A stretch of DNA of 64,000 nucleotides from positions 60,083 through 124,082 of the forward strand of contig BOYI01000004.1 of NCBI GenBank assembly GCA_019651435.1. Reading direction: 5' to 3'. The notes beneath the pieces were generated by a model. It did no database searches. It was not told the origin of the DNA and worked only from the letters and a program-made list of their open reading frames with translations. Positions 10,427 to 20,804 of this stretch are shown in pieces; within the stretch, counting starts at the first letter, position 1; every line of letters starts with the position of its first letter. The DNA is from Pelagibacteraceae bacterium (lineage in GTDB: Bacteria; Pseudomonadota; Alphaproteobacteria; HIMB59). The position numbers and the translations under genes were made by a program.

Positions 10427-11320
10427 TTAGTTTTTTGGAAGTAATTTAGTTTCAGAAATTAATTTAATTTCCTCTTGTAATTTTTTTATAGCTTTATTTT
10501 CAATTTGACGAACTCGCTCTCTACTTATTGAATATTTTTGACTTAGATCCTCAAGGGTCTTGGGTTCTTCATCTAATCTTCTAGCAGTTAAGATTTCTAG
10601 TTCACGAGGTTCTAATTTTTTAACAGCTTGATTATAAAGAGCTTTGCGTTTATCGAGTTCATCTCTTTCCTCAACTCTAGTGACGACATCTATATTTTCA
10701 TCTTCAACTTGGTCAATCCATTCGGAGTCATTTTCATCATTTAAAGGTGTATTTAATGAGAAGTCTTGATTAAAAACCCTACCCTCCATTTGTTTAACTT
10801 CATCTTCAGTAACCCCCAAGTCTTGAGAGATCGATTTTATCTGGTCATTTGTAAGATATCCTTCTTCGTATTTTTTTAATTGGTTTCTTAGTCTACGAAG
10901 ATTAAAAAATAATTTTTTTTGAGCAGCAGTTGTACCAATTTTTACTAAAGACCAACTATGTAAAACATACTCTTGTATTGAAGCTCTGATCCACCAAATC
11001 GCATATGTTGCAAGCCTAAAACCTTTATCTGGATCAAATTTTCTTATAGCTTGAATGAGCCCTAAATTACCCTCAGAAATTAAATCAAAAAGAGGTAGGC
11101 CATATCCTCGATATCCCATTGCTATCTTTGCTACTAATCTCAAATGACTTGTAACCAGTTTTTGAGCAGCTTTTGTGTTCCCATTTTTTAACCAATCTAT
11201 GGCAAGTTTTTTTTCTTCTTCATCAGTAAGCATAGGGAACTGATTAATTTTTTTTAAATATGGATAAATATCATTTTCAGATGTAATTACAGGCAATAAA
11301 TTTTTATTTTCTATGCTCAT
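10427..11320 (-). CDS. rpoH: RNA polymerase sigma-32 factor RpoH
   Basis: RpoH directs transcription of heat-shock genes. The 297-residue protein has the RpoH-type region 1.2, then region 2 (LVTSHLRLVAKIAMGYRGYG, with LISEGNLGLIQAIRKFDP), the RpoH box region after 2.4, and region 4 with a helix-turn-helix (TLEDLSQKYSISRERVRQI). The TYAIWWIRASIQEY block of region 2.4 is characteristic. It overlaps the end of rluD by four bases, so the two are probably cotranscribed. It ends 3 bases from the convergent purA end. Confidence 0.95.
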   Translation of the reverse strand: MSIENKNLLPVITSENDIYPYLKKINQFPMLTDEEEKKLAIDWLKNGNTKAAQKLVTSHLRLVAKIAMGYRGYGLPLFDLISEGNLGLIQAIRKFDPDKGFRLATYAIWWIRASIQEYVLHSWSLVKIGTTAAQKKLFFNLRRLRNQLKKYEEGYLTNDQIKSISQDLGVTEDEVKQMEGRVFNQDFSLNTPLNDENDSEWIDQVEDENIDVVTRVEERDELDKRKALYNQAVKKLEPRELEILTARRLDEEPKTLEDLSQKYSISRERVRQIENKAIKKLQEEIKLISETKLLPKN

Positions 11321-12061
11321 AGTAAGTTTTGCTCTAAATCTTTCATGTCATCAGGCATATCACAAGTTATTTTAACTTCTTTTTGACTTTTTGGATGAAT
11401 AAAACTTAGTTTATGAGAGTGAAGTGCTTGTCTAGGAAAACTTGTGACAGTTTCTCTTACATTATTAGGTAAATTAGCTAATCGAAATTTTTGTTCTTTA
11501 TTTAACTGATATTGCTTATCTCCAATTATAGGAAGTCCTAAACTAAGTAAATGAACTCTAATTTGATGTGTTCTACCTGTAATTATTTGACAATTTAATT
11601 TACTAATTGAGCCATAAAATATTTTTTGATTTTCAACATAGGTTAGTGCATTTTTACCTCCTGTTTCAGTTGTATCAAATTTTGTTCTTTGAAATTTTTG
11701 TCTAGAAATATTCTTGTCAATCTGAATAAAATTTTGATCAAGCACACCATAGCTAAAAGCTAAATAATTTTTTTCTAACTCTCTATTTTTGAATTTATTT
11801 TGAAAAAGAATTTTAATTTCTTTATTTTTGGCAATGATAATTATCCCACTCGTGTCAACGTCAAGTCTATGCACTATTCCTTCTTTTAAAACTTCATCAT
11901 CTTTTATATCGAAGTTAATTTTAAACTTTCAGCTAGAGATGGAGACTCATCGATAGGTTTTTTATGAGTAAGAGGCCAGATGGTTTATTTAATATTGCTA
12001 TATCATTATCCTCATATAAAATTTCAATATTAAAGTTTTGGTATAGATAAGAATTACTCAT
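11317..12061 (-). CDS. rluD: RluD-family 23S rRNA pseudouridine synthase (frameshifted)
   Basis: RluD makes pseudouridines in helix 69 of 23S rRNA. The frame holds the catalytic motif HRLDVDTSG (Asp conserved) near 11870, then TGRTHQIRVHL and LPRQALHS-like residues, all typical of the RluA/RluD family. The N-terminal part, starting at the ATG complementary to 12059-12061, contains DNDIAILNKPSGLL but is out of frame, with a break near 11940-11980 that reads through as KKPIDESPSLAESL. The N-terminal S4 domain seen in longer RluD proteins appears to be absent. Adjacent rpoH is common in alphaproteobacteria. RluA- or RluC-type specificity cannot be excluded. Confidence 0.78.
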
Positions 12062-12064
12062 TTA

Positions 12065-12340
12065 TTGATGTTAAAAAAAAATTTTTTACTTAGCCTTGTT
12101 ATATTTCAGGGCATACTAATTGTTGTAGCCATTATAGCAATTATAATAGGTGTTTTCTATAAATTCGGTGAAGAAGAAAATTCACAATATATATCATTAA
12201 GCGATATTAATGTTGAAGAGATATCTCTTTTAGATGAAAAGCATTACCAACATAAAATTATTAAGGATGATAAAATTATTTTTCAAATAATTGACATTGA
12301 AAATAATAAAATAAAAAGAGAAATCATTATTGAAAAATAG
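12065..12340 (+). CDS. Small single-pass membrane protein
   Basis: A 91-residue protein starts at TTG 12065 or at the ATG three bases later. Residues 8-31 form one strong membrane helix (LLSLVIFQGILIVVAIIAIIIG). The rest is a short, charged, probably periplasmic tail rich in Lys, Asp and Ile. It sits divergently from rluD and overlaps the murG start by 11 bases. A small membrane protein next to rluD in alphaproteobacteria is annotated as DUF6476, and this could be a member, but I cannot confirm that. No function is assigned. Confidence 0.6.
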   Translation: MMLKKNFLLSLVIFQGILIVVAIIAIIIGVFYKFGEEENSQYISLSDINVEEISLLDEKHYQHKIIKDDKIIFQIIDIENNKIKREIIIEK

Positions 12341-13319
12341 TATTAGACATATTGTTATAGCCGGTTCTTCCGGTGGTCATATTTTACCTGCAATAAAATA
12401 TTTAAATGAACTTTCTCATTACTATAGTTCAGAGCAAATTATTTTCATTACAAATGAAGTAGGAGCAGATTACTTACATTTGATTGAATATGAAAAAAAG
12501 AATGTAATTCAAATAAACTCTAAAAAAAGTCTTTTTATCCTGAAGATTATTAAAGAAATTTGGAAAATTTTGCTTTTTAATAAAAAATAACTTTATTAGG
12601 ATTTGGCGGGTTTATATCAGTTCCGTATTATTTTTGCAAAAATTACAAATATTTTATTTTTAAAAGACCATAAAATAAATTTTCATGAGCAAAATTATAT
12701 ATATGGACTTGCTAATAAATTTAATTATTTTATTGCTCATCGTGTATTTACATCATTCCCTAATAATTATTTAAAATCAAAAGAGATTTTTGTAGGTAAT
12801 TTTTTTACTAATTTAGAAAAAAAATATGAAAAATTAGATAATAAATTTATCAATATTTTATTAATTGGGGGTAGTGCAGGTTCTTTGGAACTCAATAAAT
12901 TTCTATCCAATCAACTTTTGAAAATAGATAGAACATTGATAAAAAATTTCAAATTTTACATTCAAGTTCCAAAAAAGTTTTTAGAAGAAATTTCTAGAGA
13001 ATATGAGAATTTAAAATTAGATATAGAATTTTTTACGTTCAATGAAAATTTAAATTTTAAAGATTTTGATCTTATTATTTCTCGTTCTGGATCAGGTTCA
13101 TTGCATGAAATACTCTATTTTAATAATAAAGTTTATTTTATTCCACATTTGCATTCACGTGATGGTCATCAAAGTTTAAATTTAAGATACTTTAAAGAAA
13201 ATAGTTATTCTTTAAAAGATTTTGAAATACCTATATCTAAAAAAATCTCTAAAGAATATCTTAATTCCTTAATTAACCCTTTTTCTATGCAAAAAATTTT
13301 GTGTTACTTAACTAGATGA
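12330..13319 (+). CDS. murG: MurG lipid II glycosyltransferase (frameshifted)
   Basis: MurG transfers GlcNAc to lipid I on the cytoplasmic membrane face. The N-terminal piece carries the glycine loop IVIAGSSGGHILPAIKYL. After a break near 12590 the frame piece LGFGGFISVPYYF and then KINFHEQNYIYGLANK follow, the latter matching the conserved EQN block. The C-terminal half contains LLIGGSAGSLELNK and the UDP-GlcNAc site ISRSGSGSLHE. Two frame corrections between 12588 and 12640 are required. A TTG start at 12330 overlaps the preceding gene, and murC begins four bases before its end. It opens the mur-fts series here. Confidence 0.88.
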
Positions 13320-14696
13320 AACTATTGAATCTCATTAATAAAAAAGTCCATATTATTGGAATAAATGGAATAGGGATGAGCGCTTTAGCTGTATATTTAA
13401 AAAAAAATAAGATAGATGTCAGCGGTAGTGATATAGCCAGTAACTCTAATACAAAAATTTTAGAAAAAAATGGAATACCAGTTCAAATAGGACATAAGCC
13501 CTCTAATGTTAAAGGTAAAGATATGATATTCTATTCTACTGCTATCAAAGATAATCCAGAAATTGATGCTGCAAAAAAGAGCAATATACCATTTTATAAT
13601 AGATCAAAACTTTTACAGTTAATATGCAACGATAAGTTTACAATTGTTGTAACAGGCTCTCACGGAAAAAACTACTACCACTTCAATGCTAGGTCATCTT
13701 TTAGTTTGCTCAGGATTAAGTCCTACAATTATAACTGGAGGAATTATGAACAATTTTGGGCAGAATATATATTTAACTGATAGTAATTATGTAGTTGTCG
13801 AGGCTGATGAAAGTGATGGAACTGTCTTTAAGCTTAATCCTAAGATTTTAATTTATCTCAATGTTGATAAAGAGCACTTGGATTATTATAAAAGCTATAC
13901 AAAATTAAAGGCTAAAATTAAAACTTATATAAAAAAGGTTTCCAAGAATTCTTTAGTAATATTAAATAATGATGATATTTTTCTTCAAAAGTTATCTAAT
14001 ATCTCAAAAAATATAATTACATACGGAAAATCAATTAAATCAAATTTTTATTATAAAATAAATAAATTAACTGAAAAAGACTCTAATTTTGATTTTTTTC
14101 AACAAAATGAAAAAAAAATCACAAAAATAAAATCACCACTTCTTGGTGAGCACAATATACAAAATTTATGTGCTATCATGGCTGTAATTAAAAATTTGAA
14201 TATTCAAATTTCTAATAAACATATTATGAGTTTCAAAGGTATTCAAAGAAGAATGAATACTTTAGGAAAAATTAAAAATTCAATTTTAGTTGATGATTAT
14301 GCTCATCATCCAACAGAAATACAAAAATTAATTGAGGTTTGTAAACTATACAAAAATAAAGACTTCTTCTTAATCATAGAACCACACCGTTTTTCTAGAT
14401 TAAATGATTTATATTCTGACTATTTAAAAATTCTTAAAAATATTAAAAATTTGATAATTCTTAAAACCTATTCTGCTGGAGAAAATTTCGATAAAAATAT
14501 GAAAGACTCAAAAAATTTAGTTAATGACCTTAATGTGTTGAGTAACAATAAAGTAAGTTATATTGATACTTATGATGAGTTATTTAAATTATTAGACACT
14601 TTGGTTAATGCAAAGAATAGTAAAATAATAGTTACTGCTGGAGCTGGAAGTATTTCTGCACAAATGAGATTTTTTTATGAGTCAAGAAAATATTAG
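13316..14696 (+). CDS. murC: UDP-N-acetylmuramate-L-alanine ligase (frameshifted)
   Basis: MurC adds L-Ala to UDP-MurNAc, the first peptide step of peptidoglycan. The N-terminus has the Rossmann stretch VHIIGINGIGMSALAVYL. The ATP loop should read TGSHGKTTTT, but a run of six A near 13667 shifts the frame; with five A it reads correctly into SMLGHLLVCSGL. The second piece, open from 13686, holds VVEADESDGT, LGEHNIQN and VDDYAHHPTEI. All Mur-ligase landmarks are present. This is one of the clearest homopolymer indels in the window. It overlaps murB by 20 bases. Confidence 0.93.
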
Positions 14697-15543
14697 TATT
14701 ATAAAAAATTATGACTCTTCAAAGATATCTTGGCTTAAGTCTGGTGGTCCTATCTCACAATTTATAAAAATTAAAAATCTAGATGATTTAAAAAAAAATA
14801 CACAAATAGCATCTAATCAAAATATTATTTCTATTGGGAATTTCTCTAATCTTTTGATAAAGGACAAAGGCTTTAATGGTATCGCTATTAAGCTTGGAGG
14901 AGATTTTGCAAAAATTAAATTTGAAAATGACATTATAGTAGTTGGTTCTGCTGTTTTAGATAATTATTTTTCAAAATATTGCTATCAAAACTCTATACAA
15001 GGATACGAATTTTTATTTACAATTCCTGGAACAGTCGGGGGAAATATTTATATGAATGCGGGTTGTTATGGAAAAGAAATCAAAGATTATTTAATTAGTG
15101 TCATATTTTATGATATGAAAAGCAAAGAAGTAAAAGAGGAAAAAATTGAGAATTTAGACTTTACTTATAGAAGAGGTTTCCAAAAAAAAAATACTATTAT
15201 TCTCTATGGTAAATTTAAAAAAATATCTGGTAATAAAACTAAAATAAAAAAACAAATGGAATTATATGAACAAAATAGAAATGATACACAGCCACAACGG
15301 GTTAATTGCTGTGGTAGTATTTTTAAAAATCCACCTAACCATAATGCTTGGAAACTAATAAAATTAAGTTTAGATGAAAGTTTTTACGAAGGGCCTATAA
15401 GATTATCAAAAAAACACTCAAATTTTTTTGAGAATGACCCTAACATAAGTGCAGATAAAGTTATAAAATTTATTGAAACAATTAAATCAAAGGTCAATCA
15501 AAAATATCAAATCATACTTGATCAAGAACTCATAATTGTATGA
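14677..15543 (+). CDS. murB: UDP-N-acetylenolpyruvoylglucosamine reductase
   Basis: MurB reduces the enolpyruvyl group with NADPH and FAD to give UDP-MurNAc. The 288-residue protein is intact and shows the FAD-binding region GNFSNLLIKD, FTIPGTVGGNIYMNAGCYG near residue 113, YRRGF near 165, and the catalytic-serine block GSIFKNP near 213, followed by the C-terminal active-site Glu region (DQELIIV). It overlaps both murC and ddl; the ddl ATG shares bases with its TGA stop. The insert pattern fits the short type of MurB. Confidence 0.93.
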   Translation: MSQENISIIKNYDSSKISWLKSGGPISQFIKIKNLDDLKKNTQIASNQNIISIGNFSNLLIKDKGFNGIAIKLGGDFAKIKFENDIIVVGSAVLDNYFSKYCYQNSIQGYEFLFTIPGTVGGNIYMNAGCYGKEIKDYLISVIFYDMKSKEVKEEKIENLDFTYRRGFQKKNTIILYGKFKKISGNKTKIKKQMELYEQNRNDTQPQRVNCCGSIFKNPPNHNAWKLIKLSLDESFYEGPIRLSKKHSNFFENDPNISADKVIKFIETIKSKVNQKYQIILDQELIIV

Positions 15544-16428
15544 GCTTCAAAGATTTAAAAAAATTAGAATAGTAATTGTTGCCGGAGGGTGGTCGAGTGA
15601 AAGATCAGTTTCAATAAATTCAGGTAAAAATGTATTTAATACTCTAAAAAAAATGGCTATAAAGTTACTTTTTTTGATTTAAAGAAATATAATTTACATG
15701 AATTATTTAAGTCCAAGCCTGATTTAATATTTAATGCATTACATGGTGAGTTTGGTGAAGATGGTGGAATCTCTTGTCTTGCAAAGAAATACAACATACC
15801 CATTACTCACTCAACGGATATTTCATCAGCCTTATGTTTCAATAAAAGACTACTAAAAAAGTTTTTAAAAAATGAATTAAACTTACTCTCACCAAGAGAA
15901 CTTCATGAAATTAAAAAAATCAAATTCCCATTAATAGCAAAACCAAATGCAGATGGTTCATCTAAGGGTGTTAAAATTATCAATAATCATAAAGAGCTAA
16001 AAAAATTAAAGATTGATCAAAATATTTTGATTGAAGAAAAAATAGATGGGATAGAACTAACTGTTACGGTAATAGAAGACAAAAAGAAGGTTAAAGCTTT
16101 AGGAGTGACAGAAATTACTTTTAAAAGTGCACACTATGATTTTAAAGCTAAATACACTCATGGAAAAAGTAAACACTATCTTCCAGCAAGGTTATCTAAA
16201 AAAAATTATGAGTATTTATTAAATTTATCTAAGATAATTTTTAAGAAATGTAATTGTCGTTCAATAGCAAGATTAGATTTTATTTTAGACTCAAAAAGTA
16301 ATTGTTTCTATTTTCTAGAACTTAATACTCATCCAGGATTAACTTCGATTTCACTTGCACCAGAGCAAGCTCAATATAATGAAATAAACTACTTATCACT
16401 TATTGAAAAAATAATTTCTTCATCATGA
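15540..16428 (+). CDS. ddl: D-alanine-D-alanine ligase (frameshifted)
   Basis: Ddl makes the D-Ala-D-Ala dipeptide for the peptidoglycan stem. The ATG at 15540 overlaps the murB stop. After a few codons the frame breaks (near 15565) and continues with IVIVAGGWSSERSVSI, breaks again near 15650 (run of A), then reads FNALHGEFGEDGGI, PLIAKPNADGSSKGV and from 16027 the open part with the ATP-grasp features ARLDFILD and FLELNTHPGLT (metal-binding Glu and Asn). Total length of about 296 residues fits the family. The position between murB and ftsQ is the standard dcw order. Confidence 0.9.
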
Positions 16429-17076
16429 TTAAAAGAAAATATTATTATAATTTTATTAGTTTTATTTCTTTCTTTTTATTATTTTTTTTTTCATTTCTAG
16501 TTTATAAATATTTTCTCAAATCAGAACCTTCTATTGTTAATTTTTATAATAATGAACTCAGTTCAGAGTTTGAAATGGATATAACAAACAACTTAGAAAA
16601 TCTTGAGAGTTTTTTTGAAAATTATACTTTTATTGAAAAATATTTAATAAATAGAAAAAATTCAGAAATTGATATTAACATACAGATTAAAGAGCCATTT
16701 GCAAAAAATCAAATTAATCAAGAAATTATATTTACCGATAACTCCATAGGGTCATTTAGTTTTTTCAAAGAAAAATATATTAATTCAATTGATCTCATTG
16801 ATATTTCTAATAATCCAATTCAAATAAATAATTATCTTCAGAAAATCATTAGCTGAAATAAATAATTTGTTTGAGATTAATAAAATCGAATATGTAGATG
16901 GAAGAAGATATAATTTATATCTCAGTAAAGGCCCAATAATTATGTTACCTAAAAAAATTAATGAAGATTTGTTAATATTTATTAAACAAAATTATGAGAT
17001 TCTTAAAAATAATACTAACTTCCAGGAGTATTTAGATTTAAGAAATTTTCATGAGAAAACAATAAGAGCCAAATAA
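16425..17076 (+). CDS. ftsQ: FtsQ cell division protein (frameshifted)
   Basis: FtsQ is a bitopic division protein that recruits FtsBL. The N-terminal part is basic, then has one membrane helix (about residues 10-27, FISFISFFLLFFFSFL), then a periplasmic part with a weak POTRA-like region (IEKYLINRKNSEIDINIQIKE). A frame change near 16845 joins it to SLAEINNLFEINKIEYVDG and YNLYLSKGPIIMLP, which fits the FtsQ beta domain. Similarity is low, as usual for FtsQ, so the position between ddl and ftsA carries much of the weight. It overlaps ddl by four bases. Confidence 0.82.
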
Positions 17077-17077
17077 A

Positions 17078-18268
17078 TTGGAGCATTTCAACACAATCAT
17101 AGAAATAGGATCTTTTTCTATCAAGACCATCATATACTCTGAAATTGATGGTAAGCCTAAAATAGAGGGAATTGGTAAATCAAACACCCAAGGGTATGAC
17201 GGTAATAATGTTCTAGGATTTGATGAATTTGTCGACAGTATTCATAAATCTATAGTTCAGGCTGAAAAACAATCCAATTTTATTATTAAGAGCAGCTATA
17301 TTCTTTTATCCAACAAAAGTATAAAAATTAAGAAAATTAAAAATAGTTTAAATTTAGAAAGTTCAATTATTGAAAATAATGATTTAAGAAAATTATCTAA
17401 ATTTAATTTAGATAAAAACACTGAATATAATCAAAACTTATATACCTCTCATTACCAAATCGATGATGATTTAATTACTGATAATCCAATTGGATTAATT
17501 TGTAATAAGTTGTCTATGATTTCCCTTGTTTCTTTAATTGAGCAAAAACAAATAAATATTTTAATGAATATTTTTCAAAAACTTCAAATTAAAGTTATTA
17601 ATTTTTTAGATACAACGACCTCATATTTTTTTTATATGAAAAATAAAAAAATTACTAAAAATAATGTAGCTTTAATTGATTTTGGTTTTACTCATACAAA
17701 TATTGTTATGGTAAAAAATAAACAACTTTCATTTATTAAAACAATCCCAATAGGGTGTAAATTAATTTCTGATGATCTAGTAAAAATGCTTAATATAAGT
17801 TTTGATTTTGCTGAAAAATTAAAAATTTCAACAATTGATTTATTTGATGATAGGAATCCTTCTATAGAAATTCCTGTTTGGGAGGAGTTTGGAAATAATA
17901 TTAAAAATAAAATTGAACATGACTATATAAAAAAAATTGTTACTTCACGTCTTGATGAAATTTTTAATTTAATTTTTAAAATTTTACCTGAGGATAAAAA
18001 CTTTTATTCTTATTTGTTTACAGGTGGTGGAGCAAAAATTAAAAACTTCCAAAATTATTTTCGAAGTAAATTTGGTCAAGATATCCAAATATTAGAACCA
18101 CCTAGTTCTTCGGGAATACCTAGAGTTTTAAATGACTCAAGCTTTATGTCTGTATATTGTGCATACTGGCTACAATCACATAAAGCTTCAGAAAAGGAGG
18201 ATTTTTTAAAAAAAATTGATTCTTTTTCAAACAAAATATGGTACAAAAGATTCGTAGACCTACTATAA
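17078..18268 (+). CDS. ftsA: FtsA, actin-like division protein
   Basis: FtsA tethers FtsZ filaments to the membrane. The 396-residue protein starts at TTG, one base after ftsQ. It has the actin-fold landmarks in divergent form: phosphate-1 loop IEIGSFSIKT near residue 8 (an Asp is usual where Glu stands), phosphate-2 LIDFGFTHTNIVMV near residue 205, and the adenosine motif LFTGGGAKIKNF near 314. The last 17 residues (IDSFSNKIWYKRFVDLL) form a plausible amphipathic membrane-targeting helix. The frame is intact. ftsZ follows after 21 bases. Confidence 0.9.
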   Translation: MEHFNTIIEIGSFSIKTIIYSEIDGKPKIEGIGKSNTQGYDGNNVLGFDEFVDSIHKSIVQAEKQSNFIIKSSYILLSNKSIKIKKIKNSLNLESSIIENNDLRKLSKFNLDKNTEYNQNLYTSHYQIDDDLITDNPIGLICNKLSMISLVSLIEQKQINILMNIFQKLQIKVINFLDTTTSYFFYMKNKKITKNNVALIDFGFTHTNIVMVKNKQLSFIKTIPIGCKLISDDLVKMLNISFDFAEKLKISTIDLFDDRNPSIEIPVWEEFGNNIKNKIEHDYIKKIVTSRLDEIFNLIFKILPEDKNFYSYLFTGGGAKIKNFQNYFRSKFGQDIQILEPPSSSGIPRVLNDSSFMSVYCAYWLQSHKASEKEDFLKKIDSFSNKIWYKRFVDLL

Positions 18269-18289
18269 GTAGATATTTGCGGGGATAAT

Positions 18290-19819
18290 ATGACACTAGA
18301 TATAGAACCAGTACTAGATCAAAAAAACTTAAAACCATCTTTAACTGTGATGGGCGTTGGCGGTGCAGGAAGCAATGCAGTCAATAATATGATTCAATCA
18401 AATTTAAATAATGTTGAATTTATTGTGGCTAATACTGATGCACAAGCCTTAGAAAATTCACTTTGCTATAATCGTATTCAACTTGGCCTTGAAAAAACTA
18501 AGGGGTTAGGTGCTGGTGCCGATCCTTCAGTTGGCAAAGAGGCTGCAGAAGAAAGTATAGATTTAATCTCTGAGGAATTAAGAAATACAAATATGCTATT
18601 TATTACGGCAGGCCTTGGTGGGGGCACTGGAACTGGAGCTCTTCCAGTGATAGCTAGTATTGCAAAAAAACTTGGTATAGTAACGGTAGCTATAGTATCA
18701 ACCCCATTTAATTTTGAAGGAACCAAAAGAATGAACTTAGCCCTTCAAGGTCTTGAGGAAGTAAAAAATAATGTTGATACTCTTTTAATTATTCCTAATC
18801 AAAATTTATTTAAAGTTTCAAATGAACAAACCTCTTTTGCAGAAGCATTTAGAAAAGCTGATAATGTTTTATTCGATGGTGTAAAAGGTTTAACTGACTT
18901 AATTACCCAACCTGGTTTAATAAACTTAGATTTTGCTGATGTAAGAACAGTAATTAAAGAAATGGGATTTGCTATGATGGGTACGGCTGTAGCTGAAGGT
19001 GATAACAAAGCAGTTGAGGCTTCAAACCTTGCATTAACTAATCCACTTATTGAAAATATTGATATGAATACTGCAAAGGGAGTTATTGTAAATATTTCGG
19101 GTGGTAGTGATATGACCTTATTAGAGGTAGATCATGCAGCTAATATTATAAGGCAAAGTGTTAATCCCGATGCAAATATTATTTTTGGATCTTTGATTGA
19201 TGAGACTTTGCAAGGCAAACTAAAAATTAGTATTTTTGCAACTGGTATTGAAGCAACAGGTAAAAAAATCTTATATTATCCTGAATCTGAAAATAGTAAT
19301 TCTGGTTTTAGTTCAATCCAAAATAAGCTCTCAAGTGAAACTTCACAAGACTCAAACGAAACTGAGTCAATATCTGAGCATAAGAGTGAATTAAATGCAC
19401 ACGATAACCCCAATAATTCTGAATTTAACTTATCTTCCCAAGATGAAGATATTTCTGAGATAGTTGAAGATATTAAAACTGAAAAAGAAGAGGAAATATC
19501 AGTAAATTATACAAATTTAGAAGAGAAGAAAAAAACTGGATTTTTTAGTATGCTCTCAAATTTAATGTCTTCTGATAAAGATAAAAAAGAGGTATCGGAA
19601 GAAACCCCCTCTAAAGATAAAAAAATTAAGGCCAAAAAGACCAAAACAGATCCAAATTTGTTCCTTTTTAGCGATGTGGTTGAAGAAACAAGCACAGATA
19701 ACCAGCCTGTTCAGAACGAGGGTGCAGAGATTTCAGATATTACAGAAATTAATGCAGAAAATGAGCTACTTGAGGATATAGATACTCCTTCATACTTGAG
19801 AAAAGGTTCAAATCAATAA
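18290..19819 (+). CDS. ftsZ: FtsZ, tubulin-like division GTPase
   Basis: FtsZ forms the cytokinetic ring. The 509-residue protein has an N-terminal VMGVGGAGSNAVNNM loop, the tubulin signature GGGTGTG at 110-116, and TPFNFEGTKR. The globular core ends near residue 320. A long acidic Ser/Glu/Lys-rich linker follows, then the conserved C-terminal tail DTPSYLRKG that binds FtsA and other partners. The linker of roughly 170 residues resembles long-linker alphaproteobacterial FtsZ. A strong GCGGGG ribosome site lies before the ATG, fitting high expression. Confidence 0.97.
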   Translation: MTLDIEPVLDQKNLKPSLTVMGVGGAGSNAVNNMIQSNLNNVEFIVANTDAQALENSLCYNRIQLGLEKTKGLGAGADPSVGKEAAEESIDLISEELRNTNMLFITAGLGGGTGTGALPVIASIAKKLGIVTVAIVSTPFNFEGTKRMNLALQGLEEVKNNVDTLLIIPNQNLFKVSNEQTSFAEAFRKADNVLFDGVKGLTDLITQPGLINLDFADVRTVIKEMGFAMMGTAVAEGDNKAVEASNLALTNPLIENIDMNTAKGVIVNISGGSDMTLLEVDHAANIIRQSVNPDANIIFGSLIDETLQGKLKISIFATGIEATGKKILYYPESENSNSGFSSIQNKLSSETSQDSNETESISEHKSELNAHDNPNNSEFNLSSQDEDISEIVEDIKTEKEEEISVNYTNLEEKKKTGFFSMLSNLMSSDKDKKEVSEETPSKDKKIKAKKTKTDPNLFLFSDVVEETSTDNQPVQNEGAEISDITEINAENELLEDIDTPSYLRKGSNQ

Positions 19820-19890
19820 TTCTTAGGCCAATACAAAGTTTTACAATAATAAAGTAATACTTTCGGTGATTTTTCTTAATATTTAATTAT

Positions 19891-20747
19891 ATGAAAAATT
19901 TTAGTATCCAGAAACCGATATCATTTTCTGGAGTTGGTCTTCACTCAGGTGTCAATACAAATATTACACTTAAGCCCTCTGAAGAAAATACAGGTATCTT
20001 CTTTAATAGAACAGATTTAGGCAAAATTATTCCAGCTAGATGGGACCATGTAGTCTCTACAAAATTCTCAACTAATTTAGGTATGAATGATATTGAAGTA
20101 AAAACTGTTGAACATCTTTTAAGTGCTTTAGCTGGATTGCATATAAATAATTGTGAGATATTAATTGATAACTTGGAAGTTCCTATCCTAGATGGTAGCT
20201 CAAAAATTTTTGTTGATGAGATTTTAAAATCAGGATTAAAAGAACAAATCAATAATCAAAATATTTTAGAAATCAAAAAACCTGTAAGGTTTGAATGTGA
20301 TTATGGTTTTGCTGAATTATCTACCTAATGAAAGTTTAAACGAAGGCTTAATATTTATCTTCAATCTAGCTTTGATGGAAAATATGAAGATCAAGATATA
20401 ACTATTCAAAATTTGAATGGTAACTATATTGAGTCAATTTCAAAAGCTAGAACATTTGGCTTCTACCATGAAATTGAATATTTAAAATCTCAAAACTTAA
20501 TCAAAGGTGGATCTTAGATAATGCTATTGTGATTAAAGATCGTAAACCCTTAAACAAAGATGGTTTGAGATATGAAAATGAATTGATGAGGCATAAAGTT
20601 TTAGACGTTGTAGGTGATCTCTACTTAGCTGGATTTCCTATCATTGGTCAGTATAAAGGTTTTAAAACAGGCCACTATATTACTAATAATCTTTTAAAAG
20701 AATTATTTAAATCTGAGGATAATTATCTTATCCATCAAATTCACTAA
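19891..20747 (+). CDS. lpxC: LpxC, UDP-3-O-acyl-GlcNAc deacetylase (frameshifted)
   Basis: LpxC is the zinc-dependent committed step of lipid A synthesis, so this organism makes LPS. The first piece has FSGVGLHSG, the zinc-ligand block [11 protein letters not shown] and PILDGSS. Frame breaks near 20320 and 20515 interrupt it. The middle reads SKARTFGF and the end reads GGSLDNAIVI, then [14 protein letters not shown] with the second zinc His and Asp. The stop at 20747 gives about the usual length. It follows ftsZ, as in most proteobacterial dcw clusters. Confidence 0.9.
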
Positions 20748-20804
20748 ACCATATTTTTCGGATTAGTATACTTATCAAACTCTCCTCAGATAAAGAGGTA
20801 AGTT

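Noticed and set aside
20748..20804. CCTC/GAGG repeat between lpxC and fumC as a two-way terminator
   Set aside because: The stem is only four pairs with no convincing T-run on either strand.
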